64,000 bases of DNA from Candidatus Villigracilis vicinus (GCA_016721315.1 JADKIL010000017.1:1-64000), one strand, 5' to 3'; positions 43,455 to 52,600 are shown, counted from the first letter of the stretch. Made by a program: numbers and translations. Notes: generated by a model not told the origin, from the sequence alone.

Positions 43455-43560
43455 AGTTTCAAGTATCACGTGTCAAGTGTCAGGTTCTCCACACTTGACA
43501 CGTGATTTTTTCTCGCAGCACTTTACCTGACACTTGACACCTGGAACCTGACACCTTCAT
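43455..43560. repeat. CTGACACTTGACACC-type repeat block
   Basis: About 100 bases of AAGTGTCAGG, CACTTGACACGTG, CCTGACACTTGACACCTGG and AACCTGACACC units with inverted symmetry around the centre. It reaches the start codon of the ligase gene at 43562, leaving no visible ribosome site. The same unit makes the -35 of the GntR gene promoter (10931-10950). Confidence 0.75.
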
Positions 43561-43561
43561 C

Positions 43562-45085
43562 ATGAATTCTGCCGACATCCTCACCAAACGAGCACTGCTG
43601 ACTCCCAACCGCGAAGCCATGATCGAACTCGCGAGCGGAGTCCATTACACCTATGCGGAATTAAATCAGCGTGCCAATCGTGCCGCGAATTTCTTGCGTG
43701 AGAAATACGGCGTCGGAAAAGGTGACCGTGTCTCCATTCTGGCGCACAACAGCGTTGCCTATGTGGACTTGTTGTTTGGTTTGGCAAAGCTCGGCGCGAT
43801 CCTTGCGCCGTTGAATTGGCGGCTGACCTCGCGTGAGTTGACGTATATCGTCAATGACTGTCAGCCCAAAGTGTTGATCGTCGGCCCTGAATTCGCTTCA
43901 GTCTACAACGAGATGAAAGACTCCATCAAAGTGGAACATCTCATCTCGCTGGAAGGCGCCGATGTTTCAGTCAAAGCGTATGAAACATTAATAGACCAAG
44001 CTTCGGCGCAAGAGCCGAAGCAGCTTGATATTTCAGGCGATGATGCTGTTTGCATCCTCTATACCTCTGGCACAACCGGACGCCCCAAAGGCGCGATTCT
44101 TCCGCACAGACAGGTGGTGTGGAACTCCATCAACACCATTGTCTCGTGGGGCTTGAATGAAAAAGATATTTCCCCGATCCTCACGCCCATGTTCCATTCG
44201 GGGGGCTTGTTCGTTTTTCTGGTGCCTCTTTTTTATATTGGCGGCAAACTGTTACTCGGACGTGCCTTCGACCCCGATGCTTCGTTGAAGTTGATCGTTG
44301 AAGAAAGATGCACAGTCATTCTTGGTGTACCGACTCTTTTCCAAGTGTGGATGAACTCGCCGCAATTTGAAAAGGCGGATTTTAGTCATGTGCGTTTCTT
44401 TATCAGCGGCGGTGCGCCTTGCCCGCCTGCGCTTATTCAGGCATGGAACGAAAAGAAGGGCATTGTGATGCGTCAGGGCTACGGTTTGACCGAAGTGGGC
44501 GTGAATTGCTTTTCAATGACCGATGAAGATGCGTTGCGAAAAGTCGGTTCGGTGGGCAAGCCTATTTTCCACAGCGACATGCGCTTGGTGGATGAAAAAA
44601 ATAACGATGTCCCTGTCGGTTCGACGGGGGAACTCATCATCAAAGGTGACCATGTTTGTGTGGGTTACTGGAACAATGAAGAAGCCACAAAACAATCCCT
44701 CAAAGAAGGTTGGTTTCACACCGGTGACATGGCTCGCATGGATGAAGAAGGTTATTACTATATCGAAGGACGTTTCAAAGACATGATCATTAGCGGCGGC
44801 GAGAATGTCTATGCCGCCGAGGTGGAAGCGCTTTTTCGCGAGCATCCTGCTGTTGTGGATGCAGCCTTGATCGGTCAGTCGGATGAGAAGTGGGGCGAGG
44901 TGGGTGTGATGATCGTGGCATGCAAGCCGGGTCAAACCGCCAGCGCGGATGCATTACTGAAATTCTGTGCGGGACGTTTAGCGAAGTACAAGCTCCCGAA
45001 GCGGATCGAGTTTATGGATGCCTTGCCGTATTCACCATATGGAAAAGTGATCAAGGCTGAGTTGAAGGCGAAGTTTATAAAGTGA
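43562..45085 (+). CDS. Acyl-CoA synthetase (AMP-forming)
   Basis: 507 residues from ATG 43562. ANL superfamily: ILYTSGTTGRPKGAILPHRQ near residue 165, RQGYGLTEVGVNCFS near 305, GRFKDMIISGGENVYAAEVE near 405 and YGKVIKAELKAKF at the end with the A10 Lys. Close in layout to the 37416 ligase but not identical in the substrate pocket region, so the two probably activate different acids of one pathway. It follows a long repeat block. Confidence 0.9.
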   Translation: MNSADILTKRALLTPNREAMIELASGVHYTYAELNQRANRAANFLREKYGVGKGDRVSILAHNSVAYVDLLFGLAKLGAILAPLNWRLTSRELTYIVNDCQPKVLIVGPEFASVYNEMKDSIKVEHLISLEGADVSVKAYETLIDQASAQEPKQLDISGDDAVCILYTSGTTGRPKGAILPHRQVVWNSINTIVSWGLNEKDISPILTPMFHSGGLFVFLVPLFYIGGKLLLGRAFDPDASLKLIVEERCTVILGVPTLFQVWMNSPQFEKADFSHVRFFISGGAPCPPALIQAWNEKKGIVMRQGYGLTEVGVNCFSMTDEDALRKVGSVGKPIFHSDMRLVDEKNNDVPVGSTGELIIKGDHVCVGYWNNEEATKQSLKEGWFHTGDMARMDEEGYYYIEGRFKDMIISGGENVYAAEVEALFREHPAVVDAALIGQSDEKWGEVGVMIVACKPGQTASADALLKFCAGRLAKYKLPKRIEFMDALPYSPYGKVIKAELKAKFIK

Positions 45086-45140
45086 TGAAAGAAAAAAGAC
45101 GAAAGAATTTGGTTTCTTTCTTCTTACATCTTTCGTTGAA
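45083..45140. repeat. TTCTTTC/GAAAGAA inverted repeat, copy 4
   Basis: GATGAAAGAAAAAAGACGAAAGAA and TTTCTTTCTTCTTACATCTTTCG flank a short centre; begins at the ligase stop codon and ends just before the ribosome site of the hydrolase gene. Confidence 0.7.
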
Positions 45141-45151
45141 CGGAGAATTTC

Positions 45152-45955
45152 ATGCCGAAAATTAAAACCAACAACATCGAACTCTATTACGAGACATACG
45201 GCGAGGGCAAGCCTCTTGTCTTGATCTCCGGTCTTGGGTATTCAAGTTGGCAATGGCACAAGATGGTTCCGCTGTTGGCTGAGCATTTTCAAGTCATCAC
45301 GTTTGATAATCGCGGAGTCGGGCAGAGTGATAAGCCTGCCGGTCCTTACACGGCTGCGATGCTTGCACAGGATACGGTTGGATTGTTGGATGCGCTGAAG
45401 ATCGATAAGGCAATTATCGCCGGTCATTCAATGGGCGGGTTCATTGCTCAAGCCATCGCGTTGGATTTTCCGCAGAGAGTAGAAAAACTAATTCTGTGTT
45501 CGACCAACTTTGGGGGACCGAACCATGTTCCGGTCACGCCTGAGGCGATGAAAGTCCTCACGGATGTAACCAGCGATGCGCTCACTCGTTTCAAGAATGG
45601 GCTTGGTGTGAGTACGGCTCCGGGTTGGTCTGAAAAAAATCCAGACATGATCGCAGAGTGGATTCAGTGGAGGGTGGCGAACCCGATCGAGCCGGTTCAT
45701 TATCAAGCGCAGATGGCGATCGGGTTGGGGTTGATGCCCGAAGCCGCCGCCTTTGAGAATAAACTTTCGCGCCTCAACCTGCCGACCTTGATCTTGTTCG
45801 GCGCACACGACAAAGTGGTGCCCCCCGCGAACGCGGATTTGCTTTCGAAAAAAATTGCGGGCAGCACTGTATTGATTTTCCCCGATGCGGGGCATTTCTT
45901 CCCCATTGAAATTGCGGAAGCCGCCTCGTACGCGATCACGGATTTTGCAGCATAA
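45152..45955 (+). CDS. Alpha/beta hydrolase
   Basis: 267 residues from ATG 45152 with CGGAGA upstream. Motifs: LVLISGLGYSSWQWHKM near residue 22, ITFDNRGVGQSDKPAGPYTAAMLAQD, nucleophile elbow AGHSMGGFIAQA near 92, LFGAHDKVVPPANA near 215 and FPDAGHFFPIEIAEA near 245. Complete Ser-Asp-His triad. Third hydrolase of this operon; related to enol-lactonase or C-C hydrolase types. It precedes the ABC importer genes. Confidence 0.8.
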   Translation: MPKIKTNNIELYYETYGEGKPLVLISGLGYSSWQWHKMVPLLAEHFQVITFDNRGVGQSDKPAGPYTAAMLAQDTVGLLDALKIDKAIIAGHSMGGFIAQAIALDFPQRVEKLILCSTNFGGPNHVPVTPEAMKVLTDVTSDALTRFKNGLGVSTAPGWSEKNPDMIAEWIQWRVANPIEPVHYQAQMAIGLGLMPEAAAFENKLSRLNLPTLILFGAHDKVVPPANADLLSKKIAGSTVLIFPDAGHFFPIEIAEAASYAITDFAA

Positions 45956-46008
45956 GAGGCGTTCTCTTGTGCTGATAATCGAACCATAATTCAAAGGAGA
46001 AGAATAAG

Positions 46009-47388
46009 ATGAAAGTTTTACGCACGCTCGCTTTCTTGCTTGTAGCCACCTCGCTCGTTTTGGCTGCTTGCGCCCCCGCGGCGACTGAGGCACCTGCCAC
46101 AGAAGCTGCCGCCACTGAAGCCGCAACCGAAGTTGCGACCTCCGCTCCTACCGAAGCTCCCGCCGCTGGCTTGACTTGTGCCGAGCCGATCAAAGTCGGT
46201 CTCATTACCGATGCTTCCGGTGCGCTCGCCATCTACGGCGCTCATATTTTGCGCTCCTTCATGCTTGGCATGGAATATGCGACCGGTGCCGCTGGTTCTG
46301 CGGGTGAGAAGTTTGACTTTACCCAAACCCAGGAAAATGTCTTCAAACTTGATGACTGCGAAATTCAGGTCTTCGTCCGCGATGATGGCAGCAATGCTGA
46401 GAACACCGCCACCGTTGCACGCGAGTTGATCGACGTGGAAGGCGTGAACATTCTCGTTGGTACCGTTTCTTCCGGCGCTACCGCCACTCTTCAGGGAATT
46501 GCTCTCGAAAGCGGCATTCCGCTCATTGTGGCTCCTGCCGCGGCGAATGACATTACCGGCGTGAACTTCAACGAATTCACCTTCCGCACCAGCCGCAACA
46601 ACTATCAGGATGCGATGAACGAATGTATCGCCCTGACCCAGCAGTACAAGACCTTCGTTCAGATCGCACCTGACTACGCGTTTGGACAGGGTTCCGCCGC
46701 TGCCTTCCGCGATGCTTGTACCCTTGAAGGTGCTGAATTCGTCGCTGACGATATCTTCGCCCCGCTCGACACCACCGACTTCACCCCGTACATGGAACAG
46801 ATCGCCAACTCCGGCGCAGAAGCTTACATTGTGACCTGGGCTGGCTCCGGCTTCGTCTCTTTGGTGCAGGCTGCCAAAGATCAGGGCGTGACCGAATCGA
46901 TGGCGCTCGGTGCGACCTTCATCGATAACGTCCTCATGCCGACATTCTTTGCGAATGCGGTTGGTACCACCGCGGGCATTCTGTATCACTACAGTGCTCC
47001 GCAGAATGACATCAACGCCTGGCTGGTGGAAAATACCAAGGCTCGCTATGGTGTGAACCCCGACCTCTTCGATGCCGATGGCATGAACGCCGCCATCTTC
47101 GCTGTGGAAGCCATCAAAGCTACCAACGGCGATGTGAGTGGTGAAGCACTCAAGACTGCCATGGAAGGCATGGAATTCGAAGGACCCAAGGGCACCATCT
47201 ACATCCGCCCTGAAGATCATGTTGCCATTCAGGATATGTACATCCTCAAGCTCGTCAACGTGACCGACCCCGAAGCCGCTTTCTACGAATACGTAGACAC
47301 CTCCCGCCCCGAACCGCCCTGCTTGCTCCCCGAAGCTCTGAAGGATCGCTGCGGTGGTCTGCCTTACGGCAACCTGAGCGGACAGTAA
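46009..47388 (+). CDS. Branched-chain-amino-acid-type ABC transporter, substrate-binding lipoprotein
   Basis: 459 residues with AAAGGAG upstream. A lipoprotein signal ends in LAACAP (Cys near 21), followed by a linker of about 30 residues made of Ala-Thr-Glu repeats, typical of Chloroflexota lipoproteins. The binding domain starts at PIKVGLITDASGALAIYGAHILRSFMLGME and has the type I periplasmic fold (LVGTVSSGATATLQGIALESGIPLIVAPAA). The family binds amino acids, amides or aromatic acids. Placed directly behind ligase and hydrolase genes, it may import their substrate rather than an amino acid. Confidence 0.85.
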   Translation: MKVLRTLAFLLVATSLVLAACAPAATEAPATEAAATEAATEVATSAPTEAPAAGLTCAEPIKVGLITDASGALAIYGAHILRSFMLGMEYATGAAGSAGEKFDFTQTQENVFKLDDCEIQVFVRDDGSNAENTATVARELIDVEGVNILVGTVSSGATATLQGIALESGIPLIVAPAAANDITGVNFNEFTFRTSRNNYQDAMNECIALTQQYKTFVQIAPDYAFGQGSAAAFRDACTLEGAEFVADDIFAPLDTTDFTPYMEQIANSGAEAYIVTWAGSGFVSLVQAAKDQGVTESMALGATFIDNVLMPTFFANAVGTTAGILYHYSAPQNDINAWLVENTKARYGVNPDLFDADGMNAAIFAVEAIKATNGDVSGEALKTAMEGMEFEGPKGTIYIRPEDHVAIQDMYILKLVNVTDPEAAFYEYVDTSRPEPPCLLPEALKDRCGGLPYGNLSGQ

Positions 47389-47439
47389 TTCCGTACTACA
47401 ATGAGTGACTGGGATCCGCAAGAATTTCAGTCACTCAAT

Positions 47440-47516
47440 TTCGACCACGGACGACAGACCATGGACGATGGATCTTAAACCATCGTCCATGGTCCATCGT
47501 CAATCGTCACATCTGG
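47440..47516. repeat. Dispersed GACC/GACG-type inverted repeat, copy 7
   Basis: GACCACGGACGACAGACCATGGACGATGG, a short centre, then CCATCGTCCATGGTCCATCGTCAATCGTC. The two arms pair over about 16 bp. It lies between the binding-protein gene and the ATPase gene. Confidence 0.8.
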
Positions 47517-47524
47517 AAGGCTTT

Positions 47525-48295
47525 ATGGAACCCGAGATCATTTTCGAAACCCAAGACCTGACCAAACAATTCGGCGCGCTCGTGGCTGTGGATAGTGTGA
47601 GCATCAAAGTCCGCAAGAACTCATTACATGCCATTATTGGTCCCAATGGGGCTGGCAAGACCACATTTTTTAATTTGCTTAGCGGAAATATCGAACCCAC
47701 CAGCGGCAAGGTCATCTTCAAAGGACGGGATATCACCCATCAACCCGTCCATAAAACGATTCATTATGGCATCGGGCGATCCTTCCAGATCACGAACATC
47801 TTTCCCAACCTCACTGTCTTTGAAAACATTCGCCTCGCCGCCCAGGCGATGGGGCACGATAACTTCAAGTTTTGGCAAGCCGCGTCATATTTCAAATCCT
47901 ACGAAGCGCGGACGTTAGACGTCATCGAAAAAGTCGGATTGAAAGACCGCGTCCATACCCTGGCGCGGACTCTTCCGCACGGCGACCAACGCAAATTGGA
48001 ACTCGGCATGATCCTCGCACCCGACCCCGAAGTACTCTTGCTCGATGAACCCACCGCCGGCATGGCGTCGGAGCAAGTCCCTGAATTGATTGCGCTCATT
48101 CAAGATATACAAAAAGCGGGCAACAAAACCGTCATGCTCGTAGAGCACAACATGAACGTGGTCATGAGCGTTTCCGACCAGATCACGGTCATGCATCAGG
48201 GCAAAGTCCTTGCCGAAGGAACTCCCGCCGAGATCGCAGCAAACAAGGAAGTACAAACCGCGTACTTGGGCGGGTTGTACGAACTGAATGTGTAA
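47525..48295 (+). CDS. livG: ABC transporter ATPase, LivG-like
   Basis: 256 residues from ATG 47525 with GGAAGG upstream; an earlier start would read through the dispersed repeat. Walker A GPNGAGKTTFFNLLSG near residue 38, Q-loop region GIGRSFQITNIFPNLTVFEN, signature-like LPHGDQRKLELGMILAPDPEVLLLDEPTAGM (Walker B) near 150-180 and the switch His in VMLVEHNM. The signature reads LPHGDQ instead of LSGGQ, as is common in LivG. ATPase subunit of the importer with LivF, LivH and LivM. Confidence 0.9.
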   Translation: MEPEIIFETQDLTKQFGALVAVDSVSIKVRKNSLHAIIGPNGAGKTTFFNLLSGNIEPTSGKVIFKGRDITHQPVHKTIHYGIGRSFQITNIFPNLTVFENIRLAAQAMGHDNFKFWQAASYFKSYEARTLDVIEKVGLKDRVHTLARTLPHGDQRKLELGMILAPDPEVLLLDEPTAGMASEQVPELIALIQDIQKAGNKTVMLVEHNMNVVMSVSDQITVMHQGKVLAEGTPAEIAANKEVQTAYLGGLYELNV

Positions 48296-48297
48296 AA

Positions 48298-48378
48298 ACA
48301 GTTGTTAGTTGGTGGTTGATAGTTGGCAGCAAGAATTTAACTGTCAACCACCAACCATCCACTACCAACCAACTGAGG
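48298..48378. repeat. Inverted repeat AGTTGGTGGTTGATAGTTGG / CCAACCATCCACTACCAACC
   Basis: GTTGTTAGTTGGTGGTTGATAG on one side and CTGTCAACCACCAACCATCC on the other form an imperfect hairpin. It fills the gap between the livG stop and the livF start. Confidence 0.65.
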
Positions 48379-48382
48379 TCAA

Positions 48383-48996
48383 ATGGAAACCATCCTCGAC
48401 GTACAGAACATCCATACCTTTATCGGGCAGTATCACATCTTGCAGGGCGTGAATGTGCGCGTGCCGAAAGGCTCCATTGTTGCATTACTGGGGCGCAACG
48501 GCGCGGGCAAGACCACCACACTCAAATCCATTTTGGGATTAACACCACCGCGTGAGGGCAAAGTCATCTATAGTGGGCAGGAAGTGAACGGGCTTTTGCC
48601 GAACGCAAAAAGGGAGATTACCTCCGCAAGAGAGATTTCATTTTCGATCTTTTCCCCGACCTCAAACGTCTTATCGCCTTGCCGGGTACGAGTCTTTCCG
48701 GTGGGCAACAGCAAATGCTTGCCATCGCGCGCGCACTCGTGCCCGATAACCAACTGCTACTCATCGACGAACCCAGTGAAGGGCTTGCGCCGGTCATCAT
48801 CGAATCCATGATGGCTGCCATCCGCGAACTATCCAAAGACTCAACTGTCATTCTCGTGGAGCAAAATTTCCTTGTGGCGAGTCGACTGGCTGAATACTAT
48901 GTCATCATCGAAGAAGGGCGCTCGGTGCAGGATGGCAAGATGAAAGACCTCGCCGCCGATAAAGCCGCCATTCACCGTTTTCTGGGAGCCGCATAA
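48383..48996 (+). pseudogene. livF: ABC transporter ATPase, LivF-like, with internal deletion and frameshift
   Basis: The first part (48383 to about 48610) has Walker A GRNGAGKTTTLKSILG. After about 75 residues the frame is lost at an A-run near 48607-48612. From there a different frame continues YLRKRDFIFDLFPDL, the signature SLSGGQQQMLAIARAL, Walker B LLLIDEPSEGLAP and the switch His region to 48996. The total of about 204 codons is some 33 shorter than normal LivF. The missing part is the stretch with the Q-loop (usually ...GYVPE...LTVEENL...). One deletion of about 100 bases, not a multiple of three, would explain both the loss and the frame change. The other Liv genes are intact, so an assembly error is also possible. 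Confidence 0.75.
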
Positions 48997-48997
48997 C

Positions 48998-50542
48998 ATG
49001 AACTCCTTCCTTCGTAAAAATATCGTCATACTCGTGGCTGTCCTCATCATGGCTGCCTTCCTCACTGCCGCCGCACAAGGCATGGAAAAACAAGACTTCG
49101 TCATCACGCTTCTGCGTGGTCTCGCCGTCGGCTCGATCACCTTTCTCGTCGCTTCGGGCTTCTCGCTCATCTTCGGTCTGCTGGATGTGCTCAACCTCGC
49201 ACATGGCACGCTCTTCATGATCGGCGCCTACCTCGGCTGGACAGTTGTCGTCCGCCCGGATACCTTTGTGGATATGCTGACTCCGCTGGCGTTGATCATT
49301 TCGGGCTTTGCACTTGGGGATGTGTACCCGCTTCTCGCTAACCGAATCAGGCTCGGCTTAAGCATGAGGCGGATTCTTCCCTGGGCTCTGATCCTCATCT
49401 CAATTCTCCTCTTCGGCTTTATCCTCCCTCGTTATCCCATCGCCATCTGGGATGTGGGCAACTATGGGCAAAGCCCCGTCACCTTTGCCTTCATGGCGGA
49501 CTCGGGCGCGCGCCTGCCTGTGCAGCCCGCCGCTTTCACTGAAATTCCCATGCCGCTCGCAGTGATCGGTTTGCTGTTTGCCAGCATCCTTGGCGCGTTT
49601 GGCATTTCGTTGTTTGATAACACTCCGCGCACTGTTCGCTTAAGTTGGAAGAATTTTGTCAGCATCACGATTACGTTGGTTGTTGCTTTGGTTGGTTTGA
49701 TCTTCAATGACCAACTCAGTGCATATTTGTATAGCTTGAATTCCAATTGGCTCTTCTTTATTGCGGTGCTGGTCGCCACGCTAAGCGGAGTTGCCCTCGG
49801 CGGTCTCATGGAAGCCACGCTCATTCGTCCGCTGTACAGCCGCCCGATCTATCAGTTGATGCTCACGCTCGGCATGAGCGCCATCGGCATTGAAATGGTG
49901 CGCGCGATCTGGGGACGCCCTGAATTTGTGATGCCCAAACCCGCTTTCTTCAATGGCGGCGGTGAAGCTTGCCCTGCCACGAATTTTGCCGATTGGTGGG
50001 CAAATCACTGCTCAACGATCTTGCTCTTTGATGGACGTGTGCGCGTGTATAACGAGATTTTCATTCCGTTGGTCGGCTTGGTGGTGTTGATCTCGATCTG
50101 GATACTTTTGCAACGTACCCGTCTCGGTATGATCATCCGTGCAGGCGTGCAGGATAGCCAGATGGTGGAAGCGCTCGGCATTAACGTCCGCCGTGTGTTT
50201 ACGATGGTGTTCGCATTGGGTGTGGGTCTTGCTGCATTGGGTGGTGTATTGGGCGCTCCGTCCACGGGTCTTTCAAATGTGATGGGGGAGAGTCTTTTGC
50301 TCAATGCGCTCATCGCCCTCGCCATTGGCGGGTTGACAAGTTATCCCGGCGCGGCGCTGGGCTCGGTTATCGTCGGTATGATCCAGCAGTTCATCATCAA
50401 ATATGGGCAGATCGGTATCGCCATTCCATTCACCGAGATCATCTTCAAACCCACACCGCCGCTCGTGCCTGCTTCCACGGTAATGTTGATGGTGATTGTG
50501 TTGCTCATCCTACCAAACGGCTTGCTCGGTAAAAAGGAATAA
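48998..50542 (+). CDS. livH: ABC transporter permease, LivH-like, with a long insertion
   Basis: 514 residues, against about 300 for typical LivH. The N-terminus (LLRGLAVGSITFLVASGFSLIFGLLDVLNLAHG) and the C-terminal two thirds (LIRPLYSRPIYQLMLTLG, GALGGVLGAP-like region, NALIALAIGGLTSYPGAALGSVIVG) match LivH. Between residues about 95 and 255 there is an insertion with about four extra hydrophobic segments (LALIISGFALGDVY, WALILISILLFGFIL, LAVIGLLFASILGAFG, ITLVVALVGLIFN). The reading frame is clean, so the insertion is likely real. Its role is unknown. Confidence 0.85.
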   Translation: MNSFLRKNIVILVAVLIMAAFLTAAAQGMEKQDFVITLLRGLAVGSITFLVASGFSLIFGLLDVLNLAHGTLFMIGAYLGWTVVVRPDTFVDMLTPLALIISGFALGDVYPLLANRIRLGLSMRRILPWALILISILLFGFILPRYPIAIWDVGNYGQSPVTFAFMADSGARLPVQPAAFTEIPMPLAVIGLLFASILGAFGISLFDNTPRTVRLSWKNFVSITITLVVALVGLIFNDQLSAYLYSLNSNWLFFIAVLVATLSGVALGGLMEATLIRPLYSRPIYQLMLTLGMSAIGIEMVRAIWGRPEFVMPKPAFFNGGGEACPATNFADWWANHCSTILLFDGRVRVYNEIFIPLVGLVVLISIWILLQRTRLGMIIRAGVQDSQMVEALGINVRRVFTMVFALGVGLAALGGVLGAPSTGLSNVMGESLLLNALIALAIGGLTSYPGAALGSVIVGMIQQFIIKYGQIGIAIPFTEIIFKPTPPLVPASTVMLMVIVLLILPNGLLGKKE

Positions 50543-50550
50543 AACAAGCC

Positions 50551-51585
50551 ATGAAAACATTCTTCTCTTCCTATCGCGGCGCGCTAGTAATTTTGCTGCT
50601 TTTGATCTTGATGCCCTTCATCGTTGGCTTGTTCGATAGTGCATCGCCTGCCACGGTTTTCGTCAATGGCAGCGGACAATCCAAGTTCATTCAGGGTCTA
50701 GCCATTGAGATCTTCATCCTTGCCATTTACGCCATCAGTTTTGACTTGATCTTCGACATCACAAGCATGTTGTCCTTTGGTCACTCTCTGTTTTACGGTG
50801 TAGGCGCGTATACGACTGGCATTGCCATTAAAAGCTTTGGGTTGCCGTTATTGCCCACCTTTGGCTTGGTGCTTGTCGCTGCTGTGGTGCAAGCGATTCT
50901 CTTTGCTTTGGTTTTACCGCGCGTAAAGGGTATTACCTTTGCATTGGTGACCCTGGGGCTTGGCTCTGTCTTTCACATCCTTGTCATGTCCAGTGAGTTT
51001 GGTCCCTACACTGGCGCGGACGTTGGCTTGCAGGGCGTCATCGTTCCGGCGTTCATCAGCCCGGCAAATGAACGCTTGCGTTTTTATTTTGTGATGCTGG
51101 CAGTGATGGTGTTGGTGTATCTGGTCTATCAACGCTTTGTCACATCCCCAACAGGACGGGTCTGCGTTGCCATCCGCGAGAACGAAGGACGTGCCCGCAT
51201 GTTGGGTTACAACACCTTCTACTTTAAATTTGCCGCGCTTTTGCTTTCATCTTTTACAGCGGCGTTGGCAGGCTTCTTCCATACCTTGTATCAACCCATC
51301 GTCAGCCCGAATGTGGCAGGCATGGGCTTCACCGTTACTGCCTTGCTGATCGTTTTGATCGGCGGTGTAGGGACGCTCAACGGAGCGTTTGTGGGCGCAC
51401 TGGTCTACCGGCTGCTGGATTACGGTCTGCGGCGTTACATTGGCGAAAGTGCCAGTTTTATCAATGGCGCGATCTATGTGTTGTTTGTGCTCTTCATTCC
51501 GTATGGAATTGTGGGCACATGGCGTTTGAAATCTCTGCAAATGAAGCAGGGCTGGGAACGGCTGTTGGGGATGTTTAGTCGATAA
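50551..51585 (+). CDS. livM: ABC transporter permease, LivM-like
   Basis: 344 residues from ATG 50551. About ten hydrophobic spans. Diagnostic LivM segments: AIYAISFDLIFDITSMLSFGHSLFYGVGAYTTG near residue 60, RVCVAIRENEGRARMLGYNTFYFKFAALLLSSF near 210 and LIVLIGGVGTLNGAFVGALVYRLL near 270. Forms the membrane channel with LivH. Last gene of the 36-51.6 kb block. Confidence 0.9.
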   Translation: MKTFFSSYRGALVILLLLILMPFIVGLFDSASPATVFVNGSGQSKFIQGLAIEIFILAIYAISFDLIFDITSMLSFGHSLFYGVGAYTTGIAIKSFGLPLLPTFGLVLVAAVVQAILFALVLPRVKGITFALVTLGLGSVFHILVMSSEFGPYTGADVGLQGVIVPAFISPANERLRFYFVMLAVMVLVYLVYQRFVTSPTGRVCVAIRENEGRARMLGYNTFYFKFAALLLSSFTAALAGFFHTLYQPIVSPNVAGMGFTVTALLIVLIGGVGTLNGAFVGALVYRLLDYGLRRYIGESASFINGAIYVLFVLFIPYGIVGTWRLKSLQMKQGWERLLGMFSR

Positions 51586-51594
51586 ATGATTGAA

Positions 51595-51630
51595 AACGGG
51601 CTCTGATTTTCTCAGGGCTCGTCTTTGTTT
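51595..51630 (+). terminator. Intrinsic terminator after livM
   Basis: ACGGGCTCTGA-TTTTC-TCAGGGCTCGT forms an 11-bp stem with two G-U pairs, followed by CTTTGTTT. Ten bases after the livM stop. Confidence 0.6.
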
Positions 51631-51639
51631 ACATCATCA

Positions 51640-51818
51640 ATTTATGATGATATTACAATGCCCCTGCCGAGTGGGTGGATTGGATATCCCTGCCAAGCGC
51701 GATATTCAGGTGGTGTTTCGAGCTAAAATCATGGATTAGGCAGTGAGAAAAAAACTACTGGATTTTCCGAATGGTGGTGAAATTGTAGTTTGGCTGTAGC
51801 GATCAGCTTCTAAAGAAT
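51640..51818. other. Gene-poor stretch, possibly a NUDIX-like remnant
   Basis: No full gene. A plus-strand reading from about 51650 gives VGGLDIPAKRDIQVVFRAKIMD before a stop near 51739, which resembles the middle of a NUDIX-type protein, followed by KKLLDFPNGGEIVVWL in the same frame. This may be the worn end of a lost gene whose terminator at 51819 survives. Evidence is weak. Confidence 0.25.
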
Positions 51819-51869
51819 AACGCCTTGACAATCCCTCAAAAGCGAGTGGATTATCAAGGCGTTTTTTTC
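51819..51869. terminator. Strong intrinsic terminator
   Basis: AACGCCTTGAcAATCC pairs with GGATTaTCAAGGCGTT, a stem of about 16 bp with one mismatch, followed by seven T. No intact plus-strand gene lies before it. It is also located upstream of the end of the minus-strand OB-fold gene and could stop that transcript. Confidence 0.75.
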
Positions 51870-52005
51870 ATCCATTGATGGAAAGTGCGGCATGATCGTT
51901 TATGAGAGAAATTCTATTCCCGTACACAGTCATTCAGCTATATGGAGAGTTTTATTCTATTCTCGGCACCCTATCTCCATATATGGGGGCAAGGTGTGGT
52001 ATGTA

Positions 52006-52410
52006 TTAAATGTGGTTCAATGTGGGGCGAAACTTATACCCATATACGATCAACCCGCGTTCGTCACCATCGTTGCGCATTTTGCGAGTGACCATTTCCA
52101 CGGGCATGCCGATCTGAACTTCGGAATTATCCACATCGGTCAATTGTGCTGTGAGCATGGGACCTTCTTCAAGCTTCACCAACGCCACGGTGTAGGGGAC
52201 ATTGGCTTCATAGCCAGCAGGGGCTTCGTAAATGGTGGTGTAGGAATACACTTCACCTTTGCCGCTAAACGCGAATGTGTCTTTCGCTTCGTCGCCGCAG
52301 TTCGGGCAGACATCGCGTGGGGGGAATATCTTGTGATCGCAGTGAGGGCAAACCTCACCAACGAGACCATATCGTTGTTTTTTAAGACGCCAGTGTCTGG
52401 GGATTTCCAT
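52006..52410 (-). CDS. Zn-ribbon OB-fold (DUF35) protein
   Basis: 134 residues on the minus strand. Zinc ribbon VCPHCDHKIFPPRDVCPNCG at residues 20-39, then OB-fold strands (GKGEVYSYTTIYEAP, PMLTAQLTDVDNSEVQIG). Second DUF35 protein of the window. No thiolase gene is next to it on this strand; a thiolase-like gene ends at 63455 on the same strand, 11 kb away, with plus-strand genes between. It could have been separated from its partner by rearrangement. Confidence 0.8.
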   Translation of the reverse strand: MEIPRHWRLKKQRYGLVGEVCPHCDHKIFPPRDVCPNCGDEAKDTFAFSGKGEVYSYTTIYEAPAGYEANVPYTVALVKLEEGPMLTAQLTDVDNSEVQIGMPVEMVTRKMRNDGDERGLIVYGYKFRPTLNHI

Positions 52411-52551
52411 GTGTGCAATTCCTTTCGTTGACTGTAATTCTACGCACGCAAACTCTCAAAGACTCTCAGAGTTCGCGCTTTGCGCGTAGCCAGATTTACA
52501 AGTCTGAAAGTTTGCAAATCGAACATGCGAGAATAATTTCAACCAAGCCAT

Positions 52552-52590
52552 GGACTAACTATCGTCCATGGTCTGTTGTCCATCGTCCAG
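52552..52590. repeat. Dispersed GACC/GACG-type repeat, copy 8
   Basis: CCATGGACTAACTATCGTCCATGG then TCTGTTGTCCATCGTCC just upstream of the candidate -10 of the glycosyltransferase operon. Confidence 0.6.
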
Positions 52591-52594
52591 ATGC

Positions 52595-52600
52595 TATAAT
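52595..52600 (+). promoter_or_regulatory. Candidate -10 (TATAAT) of the sugar operon
   Basis: A perfect TATAAT 10 bases before the start codon at 52611. No good -35 is seen at 16-18 bases upstream; the preceding bases belong to the dispersed repeat. The transcript would be leaderless or nearly so. Confidence 0.4.

Noticed and set aside
46018..47421. Long minus-strand open frame opposite the substrate-binding protein gene
   Set aside because: It mirrors the codon pattern of the real lipoprotein gene, shows no domain and has no ribosome site; it is a shadow frame.
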